Source: Phycisphaerales bacterium UBA1910
GTDB lineage: Bacteria > Planctomycetota > Phycisphaerae > Phycisphaerales > UBA1924
Reading direction: 5' to 3'
NCBI GenBank assembly: GCA_002337545.1
Contig: DDGE01000001.1
Location: 58,090-85,969, forward strand
DNA: 27,880 bases
Positions within the stretch are counted from its first letter, which is position 1. Each line of letters opens with the position of its first letter. Positions 1 to 7,108 of this stretch are shown here, piece after piece. The notes under the pieces were generated by a model. The model worked only from the letters and a program-made list of their open reading frames with translations, made no database searches and was not told where the DNA came from. A program made the position numbers and the translations under genes.

Positions 1-2
1 TA

Positions 3-809
3 GATCGTTTTGCCGTCGACGAGCGTGGGGAGCCCTGCGTTGGGCATCAGGGTGATGTGTCGATCCCACCGCGACGCGAGCGTCCTCACGGTATTGACCA
101 TTTCCACAGGCCCAGTCGCGCAGTTCAGGCCAATCGAAGCGATTGGAAACGGACGCAGTGCCTCGACCGCGGCCTCAACGGATGACCCGACGAGCATGGT
201 TCCCGTTTGCTCAATCGTGATGGACACAAAGATCGGCACCGAGTCGTAGGGGCGTTTCAACTGATCGCATGCCTGCAGAACCCCCGCGATAGCGGCCTTG
301 ATCTGAAGCAGGTCCTGGCAAGTCTCAAGCAGCACACAATCGACCCCACCAGTGATAAGCCCGCGTGCAGCATGCGCGTAAGAATCCCGCATCGCGTCGA
401 AGCTGATTTGTCCGAGCGAAATGAGCTTCGTGCCCGGCCCGAGCGAACCCGCGACATAGCGAGGTTTCTCAGGAGTTGAGTACGCTTCGGCTGCGCGTCG
501 AGCGATCTGGGCAGCGGCGTGAGACAGTTCTTCTGCTTTCTCTGACAGATCGAACTCTCCCAGCGTGTGGGCGGCGGCACCGAAGGTATTTGTCGTAACG
601 ACATCAGCGCCCGCTTCGTAATACCCACGATGGATTTCCTCAATCACATCCGGACGGGATAAACACAGGACATCGGGACAGTTTTCACAGCCCATGTAAT
701 CGGTCTCGATATCCAGGTCATACGCCTGGGTCTGTGTGCCCATGGCTCCATCCCAAATGAGAACACGATCTGCGAGCGATTGAAGCAATGATGAGCTTTT
801 ATGGGTCAT
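3..809 (-). CDS. metH: Cobalamin-dependent methionine synthase, N-terminal part (cut by window edge)
   Basis: The minus-strand frame opens at ATG 809 and stays open for 269 codons to the left edge, so only the N-terminal homocysteine-binding barrel is visible. Seen: an opening WDGAMGTQ motif (residues 19-26), the ETDYMGCENCPDVL segment, YEAGADVVTTNTFGA (64-78), EKPRYVAGSLGP (114-125) and GLNCATGP (227-234). Cys230 matches the first of the three zinc-ligand cysteines of the homocysteine S-methyltransferase family; the paired cysteines would lie beyond the edge. MetH transfers a methyl group from methyltetrahydrofolate through cobalamin to homocysteine in the cytoplasm. No ribosome-binding site precedes the ATG and a -10-like box sits directly upstream, suggesting leaderless translation. 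The alternative is a shorter homocysteine methyltransferase or a fusion with methylenetetrahydrofolate reductase; the missing C-terminus would decide. Confidence 0.8.
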   Translation of the reverse strand, partial: MTHKSSSLLQSLADRVLIWDGAMGTQTQAYDLDIETDYMGCENCPDVLCLSRPDVIEEIHRGYYEAGADVVTTNTFGAAAHTLGEFDLSEKAEELSHAAAQIARRAAEAYSTPEKPRYVAGSLGPGTKLISLGQISFDAMRDSYAHAARGLITGGVDCVLLETCQDLLQIKAAIAGVLQACDQLKRPYDSVPIFVSITIEQTGTMLVGSSVEAAVEALRPFPIASIGLNCATGPVEMVNTVRTLASRWDRHITLMPNAGLPTLVDGKTI

Positions 810-815
810 GAGTGG

Positions 816-843
816 ACTATATCCGAATATCCGAATAAGTGAA
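816..843 (-). promoter_or_regulatory. Putative metH promoter with tandem repeat in the spacer
   Basis: On the minus strand TTCACT (843-838) and TATAGT (821-816) are 16 bases apart. Transcription would begin about at the metH ATG (809), in line with the absence of a ribosome-binding site. Two perfect tandem copies of ATTCGGAT (836-821) fill the spacer and reach into the -10 box, a position where a bound regulator would block polymerase. The -10 match is good and the -35 match is weak, so this is a prediction only. Confidence 0.35.
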
Positions 844-864
844 TCAAATCGACTCATGAATATG

Positions 865-892
865 AAAAAACCAGACCCGAGAGGGTCTGGTT
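865..892 (-). terminator. Intrinsic terminator of the first metalloprotease gene
   Basis: A perfect 8-bp stem (871-878 with 883-890, extendable by two A-T pairs) with a GAGA loop is followed on the minus strand by six T residues. It lies 31 bases past the stop codon at 923 and separates this gene from metH. Confidence 0.85.
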
Positions 893-922
893 CGAGGTGA
901 TTGGAGACTCGGTCAATCGTAT

Positions 923-3487
923 TTACGGGCAACCCGCATTGAACGCTGACAGGAATGCTGACACATCAAAGAAGTTGAAGATGCCGTCGCCGTTGAAGTC
1001 GGCCTGCGGATCCATCGCGTTGTAAGCGGTCAGGAACGCTGAAACATCGAAGAAGTCCAGATTCCCGTCACCGTTGAGATCGGCGGGGCAGCTCGCCGGG
1101 TCTTCACAGCTGAACTGCGAGACGGTAAACGCATCGACTGCTGCTTCGACTACCGAGCCCTCACCGCTATCTTCCGCGATGAATCGGACCAATGTCACAG
1201 CGGTCGGAGTGACAAAGTCAGCGACACGGAATGACGCTTCAAACCAGCCGCCTCCGGACTGAGCCGTATTCGGTCCAACGACTTCGAGCGTCGACCACGA
1301 AACGCCAAGGTTATTGCTGATCTCGACGGTGAGCACATCAGTATCTGGTGCAGCGCCGGCGGTGTTGTCGTACCAGCGAGCATAGGAAATGATCGCTTCA
1401 GGCGCGTCCGCGAGGTTAAGTGGGGGGGAGGTCAGGATTGTCGTTTCATCAACATCCGTGTTATCCCCTGGTCCACCGTTGCCTGTCATGTAGCACGAGC
1501 CAGATCCATCGAAATCACTGGGTGCATCACCTCGGGAACCGTCGCCGCCGGGCACGCCGCGTTCCCATCGCCCTTCTCCCGCATTGGCAGCATCGCCGGA
1601 CACGAGCCATCCGAGATCGGATTCAAAGTTGTCATTGAGCGCGACGATCAGGTCACCGACGGTTGCGCTGAACGGTGCAGACGCTCCGCCCTCGGGAAGA
1701 GTTGAAACGCCGTCAGTCTCGCCTTCAATGGAGATATAGAACTCAAGCGAGTCATCACAGTTCACACTCGGGAGTGTCGCGGTATAGCTGTTGCCTCCGT
1801 TATCTACGAGCGAAGTTGAGCTGAATGATCCACCGTTGACGGATGTGAAGAGCAGGGCTGTTCCCGGCACCAGGTCGTCTTCTCTCGGATCGATGGTCAC
1901 ATCGAATGTGGTTGTCACACCGGGATCAACCGAGATCGGCGCATCCGCATCAATCACGGGCCCCATGAATGGCACATCCTGAATGAAGACGGAGACTTGG
2001 TATCGTTGAACATTGTTGACGCTTGTTGATCCATCAACGATGAAATACACCTCGTCACCGGAGGTAGAGTCGATCGAAAGGGACTCGATGCCACCGGTTC
2101 CTGTGTCATTGGCGACACCAAGCGTTGCACCGCTCGAGTTTACCGCGGTGATACGCAGGTTCTGGATGCTGTTGTAGTTGGTGCTTGATCCGGTGTTACA
2201 GGCCGAAGTCTGTGGCCCCTGGTCGTAAGTCGCTGCGTCGGGAGCGATCGCGAACACGATGCGTGCGGGCTCATTGAGTCCGACGCGGAAGTAATCGTCA
2301 TCTGTGTTGTCATCGACGCCGACATTGCTGACTGCCGCGACTCCGCCGATGCTGAAGTTCCCCAGGTCGGTCGCTTGGGCGATCGAGTTGTCCGGCTCGT
2401 TCACATCACCGTAGTGTCGGATCCCATTGAGGATATCGTCAAGCTGCGGCCCGTCATACGCTGTGGAGATGAATGGTTCCATCAGCTTTGTCTGGTTCGC
2501 AGGGCACACATGCAGCATGCCGAGACCGTGCCCGTGCTCATGCGCTGCGACATTGCGGAAACGGAGCGATTGCGATGATGTGTTGCTGTAGAACGTGTCA
2601 AACGCATCAAAGATCATGTCCCCGTCGTTGGGGAAGTTGTTGTACGCGAGGACACCGCCGCTGCCATCGTTCTGATAGTTGAACGCACCGATACGGACAT
2701 CTCCGCGTACGCCGAGAACGCCCGCGGGACCGTTTGTGTTCGCACCGTCATCATTGGGCTCATAGACATAGGTCGTACCGATGAGCTCTTCCCAGCGATC
2801 AAACACCTGGTGAAACAGGTCCTGCCATGTCTGTGTGTTGCCATAGATGCCATCGAGCCATTGGAACATCGCTGAGTTGCCTGATCCAAGCCCGATTCCG
2901 AGGTCCGGCACGAAAGTACCATCTGGCACGAAGGAGTATGTCAGCGTCGTGGGGGTCCCTTGACTCAACCCGCCTCCGTCCGTTGCCGTGCTTGTCCAGC
3001 GTGCGGTCTGCTGGAAACGAACCTGAAACGGGAACTCGATGAGTTGGTTGACCGCGTAGGCGTATTCACGATCGGTGTCCGGTGCAAAGCACATGTGCGG
3101 AACATGCTTACCGGAATCGAGCGTATCAGCGATTGCGTTCAGGATGTTCCACTGTTCCTCTGTCATGCGCGACGCAAGCTCATCTGATACGATCAGTTCA
3201 AGATATTCATGTGCAGTGATGTTCGGATCAACATCGGGGGTTGCGGGGGCGTCGTGCGTGCAATCGAGAACATTGTGCTCGTGTGAACCAATCCCGCCTG
3301 CTTTGGCGATCAGTTCCTGGTGTTCCTTCGGGAGTTGAAGGAACATCTTTCCAGCAATGTGCTGCATGAAGAGTTCTTCTTGCGACGCGATTGCGTCCGG
3401 GTAGTCGCCTGCAGGTTCGGCGCCGAGAGTGCAGCCGGTGCTGATGAAAAGCAGGGCGAGTGAAAGTGATGCATGCGATCTGGACAT
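923..3487 (-). CDS. Secreted matrixin-type zinc metalloprotease with C-terminal GC-type dockerin (854 aa)
   Basis: The start at 3487 is chosen because GGAGGG lies a few bases upstream and the protein then opens with a signal peptide (MSRSHASLSLALLFISTGC...); the frame stays open 25 codons further upstream without such support. A weak lipobox-like Gly-Cys occurs near residue 19, so lipoprotein processing is possible. The metzincin motif HEHGHGLGMLH (residues 316-326) carries three zinc histidines and the catalytic Glu, followed by the Met-turn-like TKLMEPF. Next come a PPC-like beta domain (about 362-503), an Ig-like segment (about 510-615) and a jelly-roll-like segment (about 615-795), the last two absent from the neighbouring paralogue. 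Residues 800-854 hold two calcium-loop repeats (DLNGDGNLDFFD and DFNGDGIFNFFD) and end in AGCP, the GC-type dockerin sorting domain of Phycisphaerae. The inferred role is extracellular or surface-bound protein breakdown; substrate unknown. Confidence 0.88.
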   Translation of the reverse strand: MSRSHASLSLALLFISTGCTLGAEPAGDYPDAIASQEELFMQHIAGKMFLQLPKEHQELIAKAGGIGSHEHNVLDCTHDAPATPDVDPNITAHEYLELIVSDELASRMTEEQWNILNAIADTLDSGKHVPHMCFAPDTDREYAYAVNQLIEFPFQVRFQQTARWTSTATDGGGLSQGTPTTLTYSFVPDGTFVPDLGIGLGSGNSAMFQWLDGIYGNTQTWQDLFHQVFDRWEELIGTTYVYEPNDDGANTNGPAGVLGVRGDVRIGAFNYQNDGSGGVLAYNNFPNDGDMIFDAFDTFYSNTSSQSLRFRNVAAHEHGHGLGMLHVCPANQTKLMEPFISTAYDGPQLDDILNGIRHYGDVNEPDNSIAQATDLGNFSIGGVAAVSNVGVDDNTDDDYFRVGLNEPARIVFAIAPDAATYDQGPQTSACNTGSSTNYNSIQNLRITAVNSSGATLGVANDTGTGGIESLSIDSTSGDEVYFIVDGSTSVNNVQRYQVSVFIQDVPFMGPVIDADAPISVDPGVTTTFDVTIDPREDDLVPGTALLFTSVNGGSFSSTSLVDNGGNSYTATLPSVNCDDSLEFYISIEGETDGVSTLPEGGASAPFSATVGDLIVALNDNFESDLGWLVSGDAANAGEGRWERGVPGGDGSRGDAPSDFDGSGSCYMTGNGGPGDNTDVDETTILTSPPLNLADAPEAIISYARWYDNTAGAAPDTDVLTVEISNNLGVSWSTLEVVGPNTAQSGGGWFEASFRVADFVTPTAVTLVRFIAEDSGEGSVVEAAVDAFTVSQFSCEDPASCPADLNGDGNLDFFDVSAFLTAYNAMDPQADFNGDGIFNFFDVSAFLSAFNAGCP

Positions 3488-3535
3488 AGAGGTCCCTCCT
3501 GTATCCCCATTTTCTTGCTCTGGGTGTTGGATGTA

Positions 3536-3566
3536 TAAAAGCAACGCGTGCCTGTGGGGCACGCGT
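3536..3566 (-). terminator. Intrinsic terminator of the second metalloprotease gene
   Basis: A perfect 9-bp stem, acgcgtgcc (3544-3552) with ggcacgcgt (3558-3566) and a 5-base loop, is followed on the minus strand by TTGCTTTTAT. It lies downstream of the gene ending at 3590 and between the two paralogues, so each copy probably has its own transcript. The stem precedes the T-tract by three bases, which is slightly loose. Confidence 0.7.
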
Positions 3567-3589
3567 GCCGAGTTGTTCGAAGAAGAGTC

Positions 3590-5293
3590 TTACGGGCAAC
3601 CCGCGTTGTACTCATTCAGGAATGCCGAGACATCAAAGAAGTTGAATACCCCGTCATCGTTAAAGTCCGCGATCGGATCCATCGAGTTGTACGCAGAGAG
3701 GAACGCGGAGACATCGAAGAAGTCGAGGTTGCCATCGCCCGTCAGGTCCGCTGGGCACTCAACCGGCGGGAGTTCCTGGGTGAACGCCGTAACCTGATAA
3801 CGCTGGATGTTGTTGACATTGCTCGCCGCTGAAACGATCAGGTAGTATGTACCCGCGGACTCAAGATCGTGCACGAGCGTGTCGATCCCGCCAGCGCCCT
3901 CGGAGTTTACCGTTGCGAGAGGAATGATGATGTTCTCTGAGGAGTACAGCGCGATCTCAAGGTCCTGCATCGAGTTGTAATCGACGAGCGTGCCTGTGTT
4001 GCACGACTGAGTCTGAGGACCTGTCCGGTACTCGCCTGCCTGTGGGCCCAACAGGAAAGTCAGCTTCGCACGCTCGGTGAGATCGAGACGGAAGATATCG
4101 ACATCGCTGTTGTCATCGATGCTGATGTTTTCGATCGACCAGAAGTCTGTTGCATCGAGGGAGCCCATCATGATTGCTTCGGGCAGATCATTGTTGGGTT
4201 CAGTAGGATCGCCATAGTGACGCTGGCCGTTGAGGATATCGTCGAGCTGTGGGCCGTCGAAAGAGTTGGTTGCAAATGGCTCCATGAGCTTCGTTTGCGT
4301 AATCGGGCAAACATGCAGCATGCCGAGACCGTGCCCGTGCTCGTGAGCAATGACATTCCGCAGGCCTCGTGAGTTCAGGCTGGTGCTGTTGTAGTAGGTG
4401 TCGTACGCATCAAAGATCATGTCGCCGTCATTTGGGAAGTTGTTGTATGCGAGCACCCCGAAGTTGCCGTCATTCGAGAAGTTAAACGCACCAATACGGA
4501 CATCCCCGCGTGTACCGATGATCCCGATCGGGCCGTTCGTGTTTGCGCCGTCGTCGTTAGGCTCGTACACATAGCTCAGGCCGGTGAGCTCTGCCCAGCG
4601 GTCAAAGACCTGATGGAACAGTGGCTGCCAAGTGGCCGGGTTGCCATACCGGCTGTTGAGCCAAGCAAAGAGGACCGAGTTGCCCGAGCCGAGTCCGAGT
4701 CCCAGGTTTGGGATGAAGGTCCCATCGGGTACAAACGAGTAGGTGATAGTTGTGGGATCCCCCTGGCTAAGCCCGGAGCCGTCAGTCGCGGTACGGTTCC
4801 ATCGGCTGGTCTGCTGGAACAGGATCTGGAATGGGAACTCGATCAACTGATTGATCGCGTATGCATACTCCGGGTCGGTTCCGGGTGCGAAACAGAGATG
4901 GGGGACGGCCTTGCCTGAGTCGAGCGTGTCCGCGATCGAGTTCAAAATATTCCATTGTTCCTGCGTCAGCCGGGCACCCAACTCGTCGGAAATCAGCAGG
5001 TCGAGGTATTCGTGGGCAGTGATGCCAGCGTCGATCTGCTCGGAAAGGTCAATTTGAGCACCGTTTTCGTAGGCCTCCAGATCGAAGCCTTCCGACCCGA
5101 TCCCACCCGCGAGAGCGATCTTCGCCTGCTGATCTTCGGGAAGCAGGTTGAACATACGCGAAGCGACATCATGCATGTCGATTTCCGAAATGCTCGCGAT
5201 GCAATCCGGATACGCGTTTGATGCGGCATGTGCCGATCCCGTTAGAAGCGCAAAGGCTGTCGTTGCAGTCAGTGTTAGTGCGGTACGGCTCAT
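3590..5293 (-). CDS. Secreted matrixin-type zinc metalloprotease with C-terminal GC-type dockerin (567 aa), tandem paralogue
   Basis: The start at 5293 gives a clean signal peptide (cleavage expected after AHA, residues 21-23) with AAAGGGA upstream; the frame extends 72 codons further but without signal or ribosome-binding site. HEHGHGLGMLH at 317-327 is the metzincin zinc site and TKLMEPF (334-340) the Met-turn-like segment. Residues 25-165 form an N-terminal region shared with the paralogue at 923-3487 and not recognised otherwise; it could be a pro-domain. A PPC-like beta domain (about 362-506) follows, then a dockerin (about 513-567) with DLTGDGNLDFFD and DFNDDGVFNFFD, ending AGCP. Compared with its paralogue it lacks the two beta domains before the dockerin. 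The pair is a tandem duplication: protein identity is high along the shared domains and DNA around the zinc site is nearly unchanged. Confidence 0.88.
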   Translation of the reverse strand: MSRTALTLTATTAFALLTGSAHAASNAYPDCIASISEIDMHDVASRMFNLLPEDQQAKIALAGGIGSEGFDLEAYENGAQIDLSEQIDAGITAHEYLDLLISDELGARLTQEQWNILNSIADTLDSGKAVPHLCFAPGTDPEYAYAINQLIEFPFQILFQQTSRWNRTATDGSGLSQGDPTTITYSFVPDGTFIPNLGLGLGSGNSVLFAWLNSRYGNPATWQPLFHQVFDRWAELTGLSYVYEPNDDGANTNGPIGIIGTRGDVRIGAFNFSNDGNFGVLAYNNFPNDGDMIFDAYDTYYNSTSLNSRGLRNVIAHEHGHGLGMLHVCPITQTKLMEPFATNSFDGPQLDDILNGQRHYGDPTEPNNDLPEAIMMGSLDATDFWSIENISIDDNSDVDIFRLDLTERAKLTFLLGPQAGEYRTGPQTQSCNTGTLVDYNSMQDLEIALYSSENIIIPLATVNSEGAGGIDTLVHDLESAGTYYLIVSAASNVNNIQRYQVTAFTQELPPVECPADLTGDGNLDFFDVSAFLSAYNSMDPIADFNDDGVFNFFDVSAFLNEYNAGCP

Positions 5294-5603
5294 GGAGTAG
5301 TTCCCTTTTTCAGTTTTACGCGGCTCGTCATTCCCGAGACCAACAGGTGGAAATCTTGTATACAAGCTCAAGCCCTCAAGCATGCTCACAAGGATGCTTG
5401 AAAACAAACAACGCACACACTCTGTGCATCGCACAGCGCATGTGACCTGATTCCTGCATAGATCAACCCGTGGTGAGACCCACAGGGCCCGATAACGCCC
5501 AAAAAACACAAGCGCACGGACAGAGACAAGACCCTCTACGCACGGATCGTGCCCATGGATTCATTTGTACCCGATTCTGTCCAGTTTTCGAGCAATGACA
5601 TGT
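5294..5603. other. Intergenic region upstream of the second metalloprotease
   Basis: No convincing coding frame or RNA gene was seen in these 310 bases, which should hold the promoter of the minus-strand metalloprotease. Two symmetric elements lie close together: the palindrome CTTGTATACAAG at 5355-5366, which resembles GntR-family operator half-sites, and an inverted repeat caagcat/atgcttg at 5377-5383 and 5394-5400. Perfect 12-base palindromes are expected several times by chance in a window of this size, so an operator is only a guess. Confidence 0.4.
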
Positions 5604-5629
5604 AAAAACACCCGAAAATCGGGTGTTTT
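5604..5629 (-). terminator. Intrinsic terminator of rpmE
   Basis: An 11-bp perfect stem, aaaacacccga with tcgggtgtttt (5605-5615 and 5619-5629), a 3-base loop and a run of five T on the minus strand. It lies about 50 bases past the rpmE stop. The plus strand also ends in four T, so it may work in both directions. Confidence 0.85.
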
Positions 5630-5679
5630 AGGGTATAGTTCGTAAGCGGACGAGCCCGATAGTGCTCGTTCGTATTTCG

Positions 5680-5904
5680 TTATTTCTTCTTGCCCTGGAA
5701 GTAGTTCCCTGCGAACTTCTTCTGGAACTTCTCGACCCGGCCCGCAGCGTCAACAAACGCAGTCTTTCCGGTAAAGAAGGGGTGCGAGCCAGACCACACA
5801 TCGACCTTGAGTTCAGGGACTGTAGCCCCGACGGTCATGACGACCTCGCCGTTGTAGTAAACCTTGCAGGATGGGTACCAAGTGGGGTGGGTATCGCTTT
5901 TCAT
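5680..5904 (-). CDS. rpmE: 50S ribosomal protein bL31, zinc-free form
   Basis: The 74-residue product is a structural protein of the large ribosomal subunit. The start at 5904 is set by a good ribosome-binding site (GAAGGAAA) and family length; the frame is open 30 codons further upstream but that part is not L31-like. Recognisable features are the N-terminal HPTWYP segment and the hallmark SGSHPFFTGK. Zinc-binding L31 has four cysteines in two pairs; here only one remains (PSCKV), while the second pair is replaced by WSGS. It is therefore the C-minus, zinc-independent form, but without the insertion of type B L31. The gene stands alone with its own promoter and terminator. Confidence 0.95.
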   Translation of the reverse strand: MKSDTHPTWYPSCKVYYNGEVVMTVGATVPELKVDVWSGSHPFFTGKTAFVDAAGRVEKFQKKFAGNYFQGKKK

Positions 5905-5949
5905 GGCTGTTTCCTTCAATATCCGCCGGTTTCCATCCGGAGGGCCACA

Positions 5950-5978
5950 ACAATAGCCCTTGCATTGGGTTGGGTCAA
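5950..5978 (-). promoter_or_regulatory. Predicted sigma-70-type promoter of rpmE
   Basis: On the minus strand TTGACC (5978-5973) and TATTGT (5955-5950) are separated by exactly 17 bases. Transcription would begin near 5943, giving a leader of about 39 bases before the rpmE ATG. This is the best promoter match seen in the window. Confidence 0.6.
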
Positions 5979-6051
5979 TCCCGGCCATGCACACGCGAGA
6001 TCACCATTATTGAATCATGACATCCGTGTTTCGAGTTCTACGATCCGTCCT

Positions 6052-6537
6052 ATGGCTGTTCTCCATTTGACGACACTTATTGCAGCTCCCATCGAGCGGG
6101 TTTTTGACTTAGCTCGCAGCATCGATGCGCACATCGCGACAAGCGATAAAACTTCAGAAACCGTGGTTGCGGGGCGAAAATCGGGATGTATCGAGTTCGG
6201 TGAATCTGTAACCTGGGAAGCTCAGCATCTGGGACGAACGCAGAGACTTCAGGTTCAGATCACGGAGTTTAATCGACCGAACCAGTTTGTCGATGAGATG
6301 GTCAAAGGTGCTTTCCGCTCTTTCAGGCATGTGCACCGGTTCAAATCGATCGGGTCGGATGCTACGCAGATGACCGACGAGCTCGTCTTTAAAGCCCCTT
6401 GGGGGCCAGTTGGTACATTTGCAGAGAAAGCATTTCTGTCCCGATACCTGCGGAGCTTCCTCGAAGAGCGCAACCAACAGCTGAAACAACTCGCAGAATC
6501 CGACTTGTGGCGATCTTACCTGGCTGAAACCGACTGA
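6052..6537 (+). CDS. SRPBCC-fold (START-like) ligand-binding family protein
   Basis: 161 residues. ATG 6052 is the first start compatible with the family; the frame is open further upstream but there it is only the shadow of rpmE. The N-terminal pattern LTTLIAAPIERVFDLARSID and the central NQFVDEMVKGAFRSFRHVHR followed by F and later TDELVFKAPWGPVG are typical of the cyclase/dehydrase-like SRPBCC group (COG4276-like). These form a deep hydrophobic pocket; ligand and function are unknown here. No signal peptide or membrane segment is seen, so a cytoplasmic location is likely. The ribosome-binding site is poor. A small membrane protein gene starts 57 bases downstream on the same strand and may share the transcript. 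Confidence 0.8.
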   Translation: MAVLHLTTLIAAPIERVFDLARSIDAHIATSDKTSETVVAGRKSGCIEFGESVTWEAQHLGRTQRLQVQITEFNRPNQFVDEMVKGAFRSFRHVHRFKSIGSDATQMTDELVFKAPWGPVGTFAEKAFLSRYLRSFLEERNQQLKQLAESDLWRSYLAETD

Positions 6538-6594
6538 TCATTCAAAGGGTCTTTGCGACGATGGCAAGATAAATACTAGATATTGAAGGGCATT

Positions 6595-6888
6595 ATGATG
6601 AAAGCAGCAGACCAGTTGGAGTCACCCGAGAAGTCAACGCCAGACAAGTTGCCCCCGCTTGTCATGGCGGCCTGTTGCTGGCCATTCATACTTATAGCCG
6701 TCGGAGGGCTGATCGGTGGATTAGCCGGTGGTGGCGCATGTGCTGCGAACATCGCGATGTATCGCTCGTCATTACCCAGATGGTCACTGTGGATTCTGAA
6801 TCCACTCACGGGCCTGCTTGCGTTCGTCGTATGGATAGTTCTTGCCATTGTCCTCGAACTCGCATTGAACGGTTCAGGAGAAACCTGA
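6595..6888 (+). CDS. Small membrane protein of unknown function
   Basis: About 97 residues. GAAGGG at 6585-6590 supports ATG 6595 or the adjacent ATG 6598; a TTG at 6583 is also in frame. The protein has a charged N-terminus, then a Cys- and Gly-rich hydrophobic segment (VMAACCWPFILIAVGGLIGG and on), a short loop with MYRSSLPRW, and a second hydrophobic segment (LTGLLAFVVWIVLAIVLEL). Two transmembrane helices are thus likely. I do not recognise a family. It follows the SRPBCC gene at a distance that would allow cotranscription. A 7-bp hairpin (6872-6890) covers its stop codon but has no T-run. Confidence 0.6.
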   Translation: MMKAADQLESPEKSTPDKLPPLVMAACCWPFILIAVGGLIGGLAGGGACAANIAMYRSSLPRWSLWILNPLTGLLAFVVWIVLAIVLELALNGSGET

Positions 6889-7108
6889 ACTCATCTTCAA
6901 GTTTGAGCATGACGAAAAGCCATGGGATGCATAGACTTGCAACCGCGCTGTGCTGAATCAGGACCATAGCGCACAAAACCCACTCCGGTTGCTTGCCTCT
7001 GACGCACTTCGCGCACGCCTGACATTCCGGAATCTCCAGGGCAACCTGATAGCCCGAGACCTCACCGGAATCTCCACAAAGGCACCGGCAACTGAGAACG
7101 AAAACCAT
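6889..7108 (+). other. Upstream region of the DEAD-box helicase gene
   Basis: 220 bases without a convincing gene. The helicase frame is open through most of it, but the translated stretch is not helicase-like, so it is read as leader DNA. The 12-mer ccggaatctcca occurs twice (7027-7038 and 7065-7076), 38 bases apart start to start. Long leaders are common in cold-induced RNA helicase genes, but no known cold-shock element was recognised. Confidence 0.35.

Noticed and set aside
5355..5366. CTTGTATACAAG palindrome as a GntR-type operator
   Set aside because: Resembles such sites, but several 12-base palindromes are expected by chance in this length and no GntR gene is near.
5662..6051. N-terminal extension of the SRPBCC protein gene
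   Set aside because: The extension overlaps rpmE on the other strand and lacks family similarity; SRPBCC similarity begins right after ATG 6052.
6872..6890. Hairpin at the end of the small membrane protein gene as a terminator
   Set aside because: A 7-bp stem is present but it covers the stop codon and is not followed by a T-run.
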